Assembly (NCBI RefSeq): GCF_000685315.1
Contig: NZ_ARYM01000001.1
Location: 124,001 to 188,000 of the forward strand
Direction of reading: 5' to 3'
DNA: 64,000 nt
From: Hyphomonas polymorpha PS728
GTDB lineage: Bacteria; Pseudomonadota; Alphaproteobacteria; Caulobacterales; Hyphomonadaceae
This document shows positions 1-9,215 of the stretch, one piece after another. The notes under the pieces were generated by a model, which did not search any database, had not been told where the DNA came from, and saw only the letters and a list, made by a program, of their open reading frames with translations. Each line of letters starts with the position of its first letter. Position 1 is the first letter of the stretch. The position numbers and the translations under genes were made by a program.

Positions 1-1
1 T

Positions 2-931
2 GGCGAGAACGCCATCGTTGGCTCCAACACCTCGACCCTGCCGATCACCCAGCTGTCCACGCCACTGAAGCGCAAGGACAAGTTCATCGGCATCCACTTC
101 TTCTCGCCGGTCGAGCGGATGGGCCTGGTCGAGATCATCATGGGCAAGGAAACCAGCCAGGAAACCCTCGCCAAGACGATCGACTATGTGCTGAAGATCC
201 GGAAGACGCCGATTGTCGTCAATGACAGCCGCGGCTTCTACACCTCGCGCTGCTTTGGCACCTACACCCAGGAAGGCCTGGAGATGCTGTCGGAAGGCAT
301 CAAGCCGGCGATCATCGAAAACGTTGGCCGTCAGGCCGGCATGCCGATGGGCCCGCTGGAAGTGTCTGACTCTGTTGGCCTCGACACCGCCCTCAAGGTT
401 GGTCGGGCAACCGCCAAGGCGACCGGCTTTGACTATAATGAAGCCCCGCTGGGTCGCATGATGGCCTGGATTGTCGAAGACAAGGGCCGCGTGGGCCGCA
501 AGGCCGGCAAGGGCTTCTACGACTATAACGAGCAGGGCAAGCCCGACCGCATCTGGCCGGACCTCAATGAGCAGGTCGAAGTCAAGATCGATGAATGCCC
601 GCCGGCGCTGAAGAAAGAGCTGACCAATCGCCTCCTGATCCGTCAGGCGATCGAAGTGGCCCGCTGCTTTGAGGAAGGCGTGATCCAGGACGCGCGTGAT
701 GGCGACATCGGCTCGATCCTCGCTTGGGGCTTCGCGCCCTATACCGGCGGCTGCGTCAGCTACATGGATCTCATCTGGGGCGTGCCCGCTTTCGTCGCCG
801 AGGCAGACCGCCTTGCCGACAAGTATGGCGAGCGGTTCCGCCCCGGCAAACTCCTGCGCGAAATGGCGGAGAAGGGCCAATCCTTCTACGACCGTTTCCC
901 GCCGGCTGGAGAGAAGAAGGCGGCTGCGTAA
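2..931 (+). CDS. fadB: 3-hydroxyacyl-CoA dehydrogenase / multifunctional fatty-acid oxidation protein (FadB/FadJ type), 3' part
   Basis: The gene enters from the left edge; the frame is open from base 2, so only the last 309 residues are visible. It oxidises L-3-hydroxyacyl-CoA with NAD+ in beta-oxidation. The visible part starts inside the Rossmann domain: SNTSTL at visible residues 8-13, then the catalytic His in HFFSPVE (residue 32) and its partner Glu in LVEII (residue 44). Two C-terminal dehydrogenase repeats follow, with NDSRGFYTSR and GRKAGKGFYDY typical of the family. An N-terminal crotonase domain is expected upstream but cannot be seen, so a stand-alone HAD is possible. Three hairpins follow the stop codon. 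Confidence 0.93.
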   Translation, partial: GENAIVGSNTSTLPITQLSTPLKRKDKFIGIHFFSPVERMGLVEIIMGKETSQETLAKTIDYVLKIRKTPIVVNDSRGFYTSRCFGTYTQEGLEMLSEGIKPAIIENVGRQAGMPMGPLEVSDSVGLDTALKVGRATAKATGFDYNEAPLGRMMAWIVEDKGRVGRKAGKGFYDYNEQGKPDRIWPDLNEQVEVKIDECPPALKKELTNRLLIRQAIEVARCFEEGVIQDARDGDIGSILAWGFAPYTGGCVSYMDLIWGVPAFVAEADRLADKYGERFRPGKLLREMAEKGQSFYDRFPPAGEKKAAA

Positions 932-1000
932 AGCAGCCGCGACCTTTCGGTCGTCACAATGCAAAAGGCCGGAGCAACTGCTCCGGCCTTTTTTGTTTTG
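921..1000 (+). terminator. Three consecutive hairpins ending in a rho-independent terminator
   Basis: The third hairpin has an 11-bp stem (965-975 pairing with 980-990, loop AACT) followed by a T-rich run to about 999, a classic intrinsic terminator. Just before it are a 7-bp stem that embraces the stop codon (921-927 with 933-939) and a 5-bp stem (940-944 with 949-953). The A-run before the third stem means it could also terminate rne transcription arriving on the minus strand. Confidence 0.8.
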
Positions 1001-1024
1001 TCCGTAACCTGATGGATCAGGTGA

Positions 1025-3790
1025 TTACTTTTTCCCGCGGTTCCACCAGCCGCTGCGTTTCGGGCCGGTGGGCTCGGCTGGGGCAGGGGCGGCCGGTGCC
1101 GGCGCAGGTTCCGGCTCAGCCGCTACAGGCGTGGCCTCGGCTTGCGCCATGGCAGGCTCCGGCTCCGGCGCGGCTTGCGGCGCGGGCGCTTCCACGGGGG
1201 CGGGCTCCACATGAACGGGTTCTGCTTCTGCAACAGGCTCCGGCGTTTCGGGCGCAGCTTCCACAGCAGGGGCGGCCTCTGCAGCGGGCGTTTCCTCCGG
1301 CGTAGACTTGCTGCCCCGACCACGGCGCGAGCGGGACCGGCCCGTGCGCGGCTCGTCAGCGGCGGGCGCAGGCGCGTCCTCCGCCTCAACCGTCTCACCT
1401 TGAGTCTCAGCCGCAACCGGCTCTTCGGCCGTTTCGGCTTCGACCTGCGGCGCTTCAACGGGCGCGGGCAGGCCAATCGCAGGTTCTTCTTCCGACAGCA
1501 TCACATCGGCGCTGACCGAGAGGCCATCGAGGAAAGCCCCGCCATCGGCAATGGCGGCAATCTCGCCGCCCTCGCCACGGCCTTCGCCCCCTCTGCGGCG
1601 GCGGCGGCCACCCCGGCGGCCCCGGCGGCGGCGCTTGCGCGCAGCATCGCTGTCGTCAGAGCCCGCCTCGGCAGTGCCAGCGGTCTCGTCACCGTCTTCG
1701 TCGTCATCGTCTTCGTCGCCGGTGTCCGCATCTGCCTCTGCATCGGCAGGGCGTTCGGCATCCACCACTTCCAGACCGGTTTCGCGGGTTTCCCCACGGC
1801 TGCGGCCACCCCGGCGGCGGCGCCGGCGGCGCCGGCCGCCCCCCTGTTTCTCGTCAGAGGCTTCGGAGCTGCGGGGCTCGCCCGCCTCGTCCTCATCGCC
1901 GGCTTCGTCATCGGCCTCGATCAGGTCTTCGTCCTCGATGTCCTCGTCATCCTCATCGCGGACAGACGGCGGCGTCGGCTTCATCAGCGAGCGCGGCGTC
2001 GGGCGTTTCTTCGGCTTGGCGCCCGGATCCCGCTCGGCATTGATCTCGAAATCGCCGGGCAGCATGTCTTCGGAGGAATGGATCGAGATGGCAAAGCCTG
2101 CGACCCGCTCAATCTCGATCAGCGCTTCACGTTTGTTGTTGAGAATGTAGAGCGCCACATCCGTCGGCGCCTTCACACCGATGCCCTTGAGGCCGCCGGT
2201 AGCCGCGCGCGCCTCGATCGCCCGGATCAGCTGCAGCGCAGCCGACGGGATGGAGCGGCGCCGTCCGGTGCCGTTACAGGCCGGGCAGGGGTCAGACGTT
2301 GCCTGCAGCACGCCCTGGCGGCGGCGCTGGCGGGAGATTTCCATCAGGCCGAACTGCGAGATGCGGCCATGCTGAACGCGCGCCCGGTCCACCTTCAGGC
2401 ACTCCTTCAGGCGTTTTTCGACGGCGCGGTTGTTCTTGTTCTCCTCCATGTCGATGAAGTCGATCACGATGAGGCCGGCAAGGTCGCGCAGGCGCATCTG
2501 GCGGCAGGCCTCTTCGGCAGCCTCCAGATTGGTGCGCACGGCGGTCTGCTCGATGTTGCGCTCGCGGGTGGATTTGCCGGAGTTCACGTCGATGGCGACG
2601 AGGGCTTCGGTCTGGTTGATCACCAGATAGCCGCCCGATTTCAGCTGCACGACCGGGGAATAGATGGAATCGAGCTGGTTCTCGACCGCCTCGGCGACAT
2701 AGAGCGGGTCTTCCTCCCGCCATTGCTGAACCTTCTTGGCCTGGCTCGGCATGATGATCTTGGCCAGGTCTTTGGCCTCGCGATAGGCTTCATCGCCCTG
2801 GACCCAGACTTCCTCGATCTCTTTGTCGAACATGTCCCGCATCGCGCGGTGAACAAGGCCGCCTTCGGCATTGATCAGCGCCGGGGCCTCGGAGGAGAGG
2901 GTCTTCTCGACGATCTGTTCCCACAGTTTCGAGAGATAGTCATAGTCGCGCTTGATCTCGGCCTTGGTGCGCTTGGCGCCGGCCGTGCGCACGATCAGGC
3001 CCTGGCCTTCGGGCACATCCAGCTCTGAAACGATGGATTTCAGGCGCTTGCGGTCAGCCGAATTGACGATCTTGCGGGAAATGCCGCCGCCGCGCGGGGT
3101 GTTCGGCATCAGCACGGAATAGCGCCCGGCCAGCGACAGATAGGTCGTCAGGGCCGCGCCTTTGTTGCCACGCTCTTCTTTCACCACCTGTACCAGCATC
3201 ACCTGGCGGCGGCGGATCACTTCCTGGATCTTGTAACGCTTGGAGATTGGCGTGCGCTGGGCCTTCTTCTGGCCACCCCGGCGCTCGGGCTTTGCGGCGC
3301 GCGGGCGGGCTTCTTCGCCGTCATCCTCGCCATCGCCCTCTGCATCGGCAGAAGCGTCCGCGTCGGTGTCGTCTTCGTCGCCGTCTTCGTCATCGCTGTC
3401 ATCGGCGCTGACGGCTTCGCCGTTGCCGCCGTTTTCCAGCTCGGCGCTCATGCCGTGGGGCACGTAGGGGCCGTCATCATCATCCTCGATGGCGGCGGCG
3501 GCCTCCTCGGCAGCTTCTTTCAGAAGCAGTTCGCGGTCCGCAGCGGGCAGCTGGTAATAATCGGGGTGGATCTCGCTGAAGGCGAGGAAGCCGTGGCGGT
3601 TGCCGCCATATTCGACAAAGGCCGCCTGGAGCGAGGGCTCCACCCGGGTCACTTTGGCGAGATAGATGTTTCCGCGGAGTTGTTCGTTGCCGGTTGCCTC
3701 GAAGTCGAAATCGTCAACCTGGCCATTGTTGACGATTGCCACCCGCGTTTCTTCGGGGTGGGCGGCGTCGATCAGCATCAGTCTGCTCAT
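1025..3790 (-). CDS. rne: Ribonuclease E
   Basis: Endoribonuclease that starts mRNA decay and processes rRNA and tRNA, and serves as degradosome scaffold; 921 residues. The S1 domain begins near residue 38 (GNIYLAKVTRVEPSLQAAF) and is interrupted at about 90-180 by a strongly acidic insertion, as in alphaproteobacterial RNase E. The Mg-binding catalytic aspartates are in AIDVNSG (D401) and IVIDFIDME (D444). The zinc-link cysteines are in CPAC (502-505). The C-terminal third is a low-complexity Arg-, Glu- and Ala-rich scaffold. The protein ends in GWWNRGKK; in Caulobacter a GWW motif at this position binds PNPase. The ATG at 3788-3790 is followed immediately by the conserved N-terminus. RNase E genes are usually autoregulated through the leader, and a long leader is present here. 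Confidence 0.97.
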   Translation of the reverse strand: MSRLMLIDAAHPEETRVAIVNNGQVDDFDFEATGNEQLRGNIYLAKVTRVEPSLQAAFVEYGGNRHGFLAFSEIHPDYYQLPAADRELLLKEAAEEAAAAIEDDDDGPYVPHGMSAELENGGNGEAVSADDSDDEDGDEDDTDADASADAEGDGEDDGEEARPRAAKPERRGGQKKAQRTPISKRYKIQEVIRRRQVMLVQVVKEERGNKGAALTTYLSLAGRYSVLMPNTPRGGGISRKIVNSADRKRLKSIVSELDVPEGQGLIVRTAGAKRTKAEIKRDYDYLSKLWEQIVEKTLSSEAPALINAEGGLVHRAMRDMFDKEIEEVWVQGDEAYREAKDLAKIIMPSQAKKVQQWREEDPLYVAEAVENQLDSIYSPVVQLKSGGYLVINQTEALVAIDVNSGKSTRERNIEQTAVRTNLEAAEEACRQMRLRDLAGLIVIDFIDMEENKNNRAVEKRLKECLKVDRARVQHGRISQFGLMEISRQRRRQGVLQATSDPCPACNGTGRRRSIPSAALQLIRAIEARAATGGLKGIGVKAPTDVALYILNNKREALIEIERVAGFAISIHSSEDMLPGDFEINAERDPGAKPKKRPTPRSLMKPTPPSVRDEDDEDIEDEDLIEADDEAGDEDEAGEPRSSEASDEKQGGGRRRRRRRRGGRSRGETRETGLEVVDAERPADAEADADTGDEDDDDEDGDETAGTAEAGSDDSDAARKRRRRGRRGGRRRRRGGEGRGEGGEIAAIADGGAFLDGLSVSADVMLSEEEPAIGLPAPVEAPQVEAETAEEPVAAETQGETVEAEDAPAPAADEPRTGRSRSRRGRGSKSTPEETPAAEAAPAVEAAPETPEPVAEAEPVHVEPAPVEAPAPQAAPEPEPAMAQAEATPVAAEPEPAPAPAAPAPAEPTGPKRSGWWNRGKK

Positions 3791-4218
3791 TAAACAGAAC
3801 CTTTCGGTCCGGCGCCGCTCGCCAGGGCGCAGGGCGCCTCTGGTTGGCTGGCAGGCCGGAATAAGTGGTGAGGGAGGCGCCTTGCGGGCGCAGGGAGCCG
3901 TCTCGCCTCGGCGAGTCGATCAAACCTGCAGTGTTCGCGGCACCAGTGCGCATTTTTCCTGCTTTCCGGAGCGCGCCGCCCGCTTGCCTTTCCGGGGAAG
4001 CCGGGCCGGGGTGCGCTGTTGGGAAACCGTTGGGCCGACCCTTTACGGCGGCCACATGAGAATAGTGCCCAATTTTCCCTGCAATTGAAAGAGCCAAATT
4101 CCCGCTGGGGGTGCTGTAACAGCTAATCTGCGGTCAAGGCTGGGTTAATCTTCCTGTGGGTATCCACGTCAGTGACCTGAAATTGGGCAGCGACTGCCCC
4201 TTCCACCCTGCAGAGCTG
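3791..4218. promoter_or_regulatory. Divergent intergenic region between rne and the amidase; probable rne leader
   Basis: About 430 bp without a convincing gene. Short open frames here lack family features and good ribosome-binding sites. It must hold the promoters of both divergent genes. The rne side is long enough for a structured 5' UTR, as expected for an autoregulated rne. I see a possible minus-strand -10 element (TATTCT near 4058-4063) but no good -35, so no promoter is called. Confidence 0.4.
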
Positions 4219-5424
4219 ATGCTGACACGTATTGTTTCAGTCTTGTTAATACTTTGCTTTGGCGCCGTTTTTGGCGCCGTTGCGGACGTGTCACAAGTGC
4301 GCGTGGTGGGCGACGGGGCGCCGACCCGAATCACGATTTGGACCGACGCCCCCGAGGAGGCGGAAGCCTATGCCACCGAAATTGGCGGTGTGCGGCGCAT
4401 CATTTTCCCGCTAAGGTCGAACGCCTATTCGACGGAAGGCCCCGGCGGCGGTGGGGTGACCGTCTGGTCGCTGAACCCGGGGCGGCTGGAATTCGCGCTT
4501 GACCGGCCCATGTCGGTGGCGCGCGTCCTGCGCCTGCCGCCAACAGGCACCGAAAAATCCTACCGCGTGATCGTCGATCTCGACACCGTGTCGGAGGCCC
4601 GCTTCTCCAGCCTTGCCAAGCGCGACCAGCGCCGGCTGGCCAAGGCGGAGACGGACGCCGCGAAGGCGGCTGAAAATCAGACGGCGCTCCTGGCAGGCGC
4701 GAGCGGCGCCGCAGCCGGCCGGAAAGCGCCCCCGCGCAGCAAGGGGCATGTCGTGGTCATTGATGCGGGCCATGGCGGGAAGGATCCCGGCGCCATGGCG
4801 ATCAATGGCGGCCGGGAGAAGGATGTCACCCTGAAGGCGGCCCTTGCCCTGCGAGACCTGCTGGAGGCCGATGGCCGCTATGTTGTCAAGCTCACGCGTG
4901 ACACCGATGTCTATGTCGATCACGAAGACCGGGTGACCAAGGCGCGCAACTGGGGCGCCGAGCTGTTCATTTCGCTGCATGCGGATGCGGCGGGGTCCAG
5001 CTCGGTTGCGGGGGCTTCGGTCTACACCATATCCGCGCGCGGGGAGGGGCGGATCGACCGGGAAGCGAGCCGTAACAATTGGGTGATCCCGATTGAGGAT
5101 GGCACGCCCCAGCGGCTCACCGGCATCCTCTCCGATCTGGTCAAACGCGAGACCAAGACGCGCTCGGCCGAATTTGCCGAACTGCTGCTGCCCGAGCTTG
5201 AGCAGGCGGGCCCGGTCCTGCGCAACACCCACCGCAGCGCCGGCTTCTATGTGCTGCTCGCGCCGGATGTGCCCGCTGTGCTTCTGGAGCTTGGCTTCCT
5301 CACCAATGCCGACGACGCCAAGCGCCTTCAGTCGGACAAGGGCCGCCAGGCATCGGTGCGCGCCATCAAGAACGCCATCGATACCTATTTTGACCGTCAG
5401 GACCTGCGGATCGCCTCGCAATAG
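4219..5424 (+). CDS. amiC: Secreted N-acetylmuramoyl-L-alanine amidase (Amidase_3, AmiC-like)
   Basis: Zinc amidase that cuts the amide bond between MurNAc and the stem peptide during daughter-cell separation. The ATG at 4219 is chosen because a hydrophobic signal peptide (residues 1-22) starts there; an in-frame ATG at 4156 would put 21 polar residues in front of it. Residues about 24-120 are an AMIN-like beta domain for septal targeting, followed by an Ala/Lys-rich linker. The Amidase_3 domain starts at about 177 with IDAGHGG (Zn ligand H185), GREKD (E200), SLHADA (H254) and the catalytic Glu in ELGFLTN. Length is 401 residues, normal for the family. It is followed by a TPR lipoprotein on the same strand. 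Confidence 0.93.
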   Translation: MLTRIVSVLLILCFGAVFGAVADVSQVRVVGDGAPTRITIWTDAPEEAEAYATEIGGVRRIIFPLRSNAYSTEGPGGGGVTVWSLNPGRLEFALDRPMSVARVLRLPPTGTEKSYRVIVDLDTVSEARFSSLAKRDQRRLAKAETDAAKAAENQTALLAGASGAAAGRKAPPRSKGHVVVIDAGHGGKDPGAMAINGGREKDVTLKAALALRDLLEADGRYVVKLTRDTDVYVDHEDRVTKARNWGAELFISLHADAAGSSSVAGASVYTISARGEGRIDREASRNNWVIPIEDGTPQRLTGILSDLVKRETKTRSAEFAELLLPELEQAGPVLRNTHRSAGFYVLLAPDVPAVLLELGFLTNADDAKRLQSDKGRQASVRAIKNAIDTYFDRQDLRIASQ

Positions 5425-5496
5425 CGCCCAAATGGCGCGTGGCAGACCGCTGCGCGCCACTTGTAGCGCCCATCGGATACTGCAAGTGTTTGCCCC

Positions 5497-7242
5497 ATGA
5501 AACGCATCCTTTCGCCGATCCTCCTGGCCAGCCTTTTCGCCCTCGGGGCCTGTGCCTCCTCCGTTCCGCACGGGCCATCCTACGACTTTACCGGCGACCG
5601 CCCGGCCGAAGCGCAGGCCTATCGGGATTTCATGATCGCGCGGATTGCCTCGCTGACGAATGACCCGGAGACCGCGTCCCGGCGCTATGCCGCCATCATT
5701 GATGTCATGCCCGAGCAGGCCTCGATTGCTGAGCGCGCGGTCTTCTCTGCGCTGCTGGCGGGGGATTATCCGGCGGCAGCCGGGCTTTCCAGCCGCGCGC
5801 TGGCAGCCGGCAGTGAGGCAAGCCTCGTCCGGCTCACGCTCGCTGTCGATGCCATTGTGCGGGGCAAGCCTGAAAAGGCACGGCCTTATCTGGAAGAGTC
5901 GGCCTTTCAGCCTTTCAACCGCAATATCGCCAACAGCATGTCGGCCTGGCGCGCGCTGGACAAGGACGGCCTTGCTCTGGCGACGGGTTATCTTGAGCAG
6001 GGGCTGACCGGCGACCTGCGTTATGACAGCCCCACCCTCTACATGCTTGGCCTGCTTCAGATGTCGGGCGGCGCCGAGGATCAGGCCCTTGCCAATTTCG
6101 AGCGTGTCTGGGCATCGGGCGCCCGCCTCGCCATTGGCGTAGAGGCGCATGCCGAACTTCTCGCTGCGCGCGGAGACACCGGGCGCGCGCTTGAAATCAT
6201 TGAGGCGTTCCGGGCCGAGGTCGGCACGAATGCGGCCCTGGCCGAGCTTGCCCGCCGCATCGAGGCGGGAGAGCAGATCAAGCCGCGCCGGCTGACCACC
6301 CGTCAAGGGGCCGCGCTGGCGCTGTACGTTCCGGCGGCCGCGCTGATGTATCAGACCAATGATGATCTCTCCTCGGTCTATTTTGTGCTGGCGCTGGCGC
6401 TGGACCCGGACCTTCAGGTTGCCCGGTCCCTCTGGGCGCAGGCGCTGGAGAATGGCGGGCGGCGCGATGATGCCATCCGTGTGCTGCGCCAGGTGCCGGT
6501 ACCGTCTCCCTATTACGCCAATGCGCAGGGCCAGCTAGCGAGCCTCCTGAACGCGCAGGGCAAGAGCGATGAGGCCCTCCGCGTGGCGGATGAAGCGCTG
6601 GCCGGAACGCCGGATCGCAGTCTTCAGCTTCAGCTGGCCGATCTCTACATCTCGCTGGAACGCTATGCCGAGGGCGAGGCTGTGCTCAGCGAGATCATCG
6701 AGAGCGACGGCGCCAAGGAAGACTGGCGCGTGATCTTCGCGCGCGGCGCCGCGCGGGAGCGTCAAGGCAACTGGCCGGAAGCCGAGGCCGACCTGAAACA
6801 TGCGCTTGAACTGCGCCCGGAAAGCGCCACCGTTCTCAACTATCTCGGCTATTCCTGGATCGACCGGGGCGAAAACCTCGAAGAGGGCTTCGCCCTCATC
6901 CGCCGCGCGGTGATCCTGGAGCCGCTGTCGGGCCACATCATCGACAGCCTCGGCTGGGCTCATTACAAGCTCGGCCAGTATGAGGAAGCCGTCGACTATC
7001 TTGAACGTGCCGTCGAACTCGTCCCGGGCGACCCCATTCTCAACGACCATCTGGGCGACGCTTACTGGCGCGCAGGCCGCAAGCTTGAAGCGACGTTCCA
7101 GTGGGAACGGGCCCTGACGCTGGACCCCACCGAGAAAGACCGGGAACGGATCAATGCCAAGCTGCACTCGAAGCTCGGGCCAGACGCGCCCGAGGCAGCC
7201 CCCACGCCTGCGCCTCCGGCCGGTGTGCCGGAAACTCCCTGA
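5497..7242 (+). CDS. TPR-repeat lipoprotein
   Basis: 581 residues. A lipoprotein signal (MKRILSPILLASLFALGAC, lipobox LGAC) predicts membrane anchoring after export. The rest is alpha-helical tetratricopeptide repeats, clearest at the C-terminal end (ATVLNYLGYSWIDRGENLEEG, the next repeat around HIIDSLGWAHYKLGQYEEA, then PILNDHLGDAYWRAGRK). A Pro-rich tail follows. Such proteins act as periplasmic scaffolds. The partner is not shown by the sequence; the amidase upstream suggests an envelope role. It ends 11 bp before ispE. Confidence 0.85.
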   Translation: MKRILSPILLASLFALGACASSVPHGPSYDFTGDRPAEAQAYRDFMIARIASLTNDPETASRRYAAIIDVMPEQASIAERAVFSALLAGDYPAAAGLSSRALAAGSEASLVRLTLAVDAIVRGKPEKARPYLEESAFQPFNRNIANSMSAWRALDKDGLALATGYLEQGLTGDLRYDSPTLYMLGLLQMSGGAEDQALANFERVWASGARLAIGVEAHAELLAARGDTGRALEIIEAFRAEVGTNAALAELARRIEAGEQIKPRRLTTRQGAALALYVPAAALMYQTNDDLSSVYFVLALALDPDLQVARSLWAQALENGGRRDDAIRVLRQVPVPSPYYANAQGQLASLLNAQGKSDEALRVADEALAGTPDRSLQLQLADLYISLERYAEGEAVLSEIIESDGAKEDWRVIFARGAARERQGNWPEAEADLKHALELRPESATVLNYLGYSWIDRGENLEEGFALIRRAVILEPLSGHIIDSLGWAHYKLGQYEEAVDYLERAVELVPGDPILNDHLGDAYWRAGRKLEATFQWERALTLDPTEKDRERINAKLHSKLGPDAPEAAPTPAPPAGVPETP

Positions 7243-7253
7243 AGGGCGGGGAC

Positions 7254-8150
7254 ATGACTATCTCGGAAACGGGCCTTTCCGGCTGGGCGCCTGCCAAGGT
7301 GAACCTCTACCTGCATGTCGGCCCGCCGAAATCCAATGGCCGGCATGATCTCGATTCGCTCGTCGTCTTTGCCGATGGGCGGGCTGCAGATCATCTGCAA
7401 GCCGAGCCCGCAGATACGATCAGCCTTGAGGTCTCGGGCCCTCGCGCGGCTGAAGCCGGAACGCTTGAGGACAATCTCGTCCTCAAGGCGGCCCGCGCGC
7501 TTCAGGCCGCCTCGGGCACGCGCCAGGGCGCCCGGCTGACGCTGCAGAAATGGCTTCCCGTTGCCGCCGGCATCGGCGGCGGCTCGTCGGATGCGGCAAC
7601 AGCCCTCCGCCTGCTGACAAAGCTCTGGGATATAGACCCCGCCCATGCCGCCGCCATCGCGCCCCGGCTTGGCGGCGATGTACCGGTGGCGCTTTCCGGC
7701 CAGCCTGCCCTGATGCGCGGGGAAGGGGAGCGCGTCACGCCGGTGCCGTCTCTGCCGCCGCTTGATGCCCTCCTGGTCAATCCCGGCGTGCCATGCCCCA
7801 CGGGGCCGGTTTTCCGCGCCCATGATGAGGCAGGCGGCGGCGCAGGCTTTGCCGAAATCCATCCGCTGCCGGAATTTCAGGATGCCAAAGCCGTCGCTGC
7901 CTGGCTGCACGAGCAGCGTAATGATCTGGAAGCGCCTGCCATCGCAATGGTGCCGGAGATTGCGGAAGCGCTCACCTTTCTGCGCGCCCAGCCCGGCGTC
8001 CTCCTCGCCCGGATGAGCGGATCGGGCGCCACCTGCCTTGCCCTTTTTGAGGCCATCGCCTTTGCCGAGCGCGCGATGGTCGTCCTCCGCAATGACGCGG
8101 CGAGGAAGCACTGGTGGACGGCAGCCTGCCGCCTGGGGCGCGCGCCATGA
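7254..8150 (+). CDS. ispE: 4-diphosphocytidyl-2-C-methyl-D-erythritol kinase
   Basis: GHMP-family kinase of the non-mevalonate (MEP) isoprenoid pathway; it phosphorylates the 2-hydroxyl of CDP-ME with ATP. The start at 7254 has a purine-rich site (GAAGGGCGGGG) just upstream and places APAKVNLYL at residues 12-20. An in-frame ATG at 7101 lies inside the TPR gene and is rejected. The GHMP glycine loop is PVAAGIGGGSSDAA (102-115), and a C-terminal motif resembling GSGATC is present. Length 298, normal for IspE. It overlaps the next gene by ATGA, so the two are probably translationally coupled. Confidence 0.95.
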   Translation: MTISETGLSGWAPAKVNLYLHVGPPKSNGRHDLDSLVVFADGRAADHLQAEPADTISLEVSGPRAAEAGTLEDNLVLKAARALQAASGTRQGARLTLQKWLPVAAGIGGGSSDAATALRLLTKLWDIDPAHAAAIAPRLGGDVPVALSGQPALMRGEGERVTPVPSLPPLDALLVNPGVPCPTGPVFRAHDEAGGGAGFAEIHPLPEFQDAKAVAAWLHEQRNDLEAPAIAMVPEIAEALTFLRAQPGVLLARMSGSGATCLALFEAIAFAERAMVVLRNDAARKHWWTAACRLGRAP

Positions 8151-9214
8151 TCGGGCTTTCCCTTGTCTGGGCCGTGGTGCCGCTGATCGTCAGCTTCCTC
8201 GTCTGCGCCCTGATGATCCGTCTGGGCCCCAAGGATGCGCCGGATGGCGGCCGGAAGACGCAGGCCCGGCCGGTGCCCAGCGCCGGGGGACTTGGGGTTC
8301 TGGCCGGTATCGGCGCCGCGCTCCTCGCCGGGAGTCTTCTGCTGCCGGGCGGCCTTGATAATCCCATCGCTGCCCTGGCGCAAAGCGCGCTGGCCGGGCC
8401 GATGCTCCTTATGCTGATTGCAGGCCTTCTCGGATTTGCCGATGACAGGCTCAACCTTCCCGCCGGCCGCAAGCTGCTGGTGCTCGCGGCCGCATCCGTC
8501 TTTGCCGCGATCTATGGGCCGCATGTCACGCAGCTCTGGCTGCCCGGATTCGGTGATGGCGGGCTCGCGTTGCCTGTCTTCATCGGCATCCTGTGCGCCG
8601 CGCTCTGGCTGTTCGTCATGGCCAACGCGGTGAACTTTCTGGATGGGGCCAATGGCATCGCCATGGGGTCTTCCGCCATCCTGCTCGCCGCGCTGGCGGT
8701 CATCGTCGCGCCCCCGCCGGGAGCCGCGCCGGGCATCCTCTTCCTGCTGCTGGTGGCGGCGATTGCGGCGCTGTGCGGCTTCCTTGCCTGGAACCTGGCT
8801 GGCCGCCTTTATGCAGGCGACACCGGTTCTCTCGCCATCGGCGCACTGATCGGCGGGGCAGGGCTCGCGACCGCTGTCATCCATTCCGCCTGGGTTCCGG
8901 CAACGCTTGTCCTGCCGATCCTGATCGATGTGTTTCTGACGCTCATCTGGCGGGCACGCCTGGGCCGCCCGCTGATGCAGGCGCACAGGGATCATGCCTA
9001 TCAGCTGTTCCTGCGCGCGGGCTGGAGCCATCTGCAGGTCGCCGGTCTCTGGTGGGGCTTCTGCCTCATCACAGGGCTCGCCGCGATCACCGGCGCGCGT
9101 CAGGGCGCAGGCATTGCGGCCAGCCTGTTTGCAGGGCTGTTGCTGCTGGGCTGCGGGCTCTGGATCTGGCAGCGCGTCACGCTGGGCCGCCGTCTTGCGG
9201 CCGAAGGCAAATAG
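8147..9214 (+). CDS. Polyprenyl-phosphate sugar-1-phosphate transferase (glycosyltransferase family 4, WecA/WbpL-like)
   Basis: Integral membrane enzyme of the MraY/WecA superfamily, 355 residues and about ten membrane segments. It would load a UDP-sugar phosphate onto undecaprenyl phosphate to start a surface polysaccharide. Family motifs are FADDRLNLPAGRK, NAVNFLDGANGIA, AGDTGS and a late HRDHAYQLFLRAG, which fits WbpL-type transferases better than MraY. The start at 8147 overlaps the ispE stop. No other polysaccharide genes are adjacent, so the sugar is unknown. The convergent neighbour makes polyprenyl diphosphate, giving a small isoprenoid-carrier neighbourhood. Confidence 0.88.
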   Translation: MIGLSLVWAVVPLIVSFLVCALMIRLGPKDAPDGGRKTQARPVPSAGGLGVLAGIGAALLAGSLLLPGGLDNPIAALAQSALAGPMLLMLIAGLLGFADDRLNLPAGRKLLVLAAASVFAAIYGPHVTQLWLPGFGDGGLALPVFIGILCAALWLFVMANAVNFLDGANGIAMGSSAILLAALAVIVAPPPGAAPGILFLLLVAAIAALCGFLAWNLAGRLYAGDTGSLAIGALIGGAGLATAVIHSAWVPATLVLPILIDVFLTLIWRARLGRPLMQAHRDHAYQLFLRAGWSHLQVAGLWWGFCLITGLAAITGARQGAGIAASLFAGLLLLGCGLWIWQRVTLGRRLAAEGK

Positions 9215-9215
9215 C

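Noticed and set aside
1142-3028. 628-codon open frame on the plus strand
   Set aside because: Antisense to the C-terminal half of rne; repetitive Arg/Ala content mirrors the RNase E scaffold.
4156-4218. Longer amidase start at 4156
   Set aside because: It would place 21 polar residues ahead of a normal signal peptide. The ATG at 4219 starts the signal directly.
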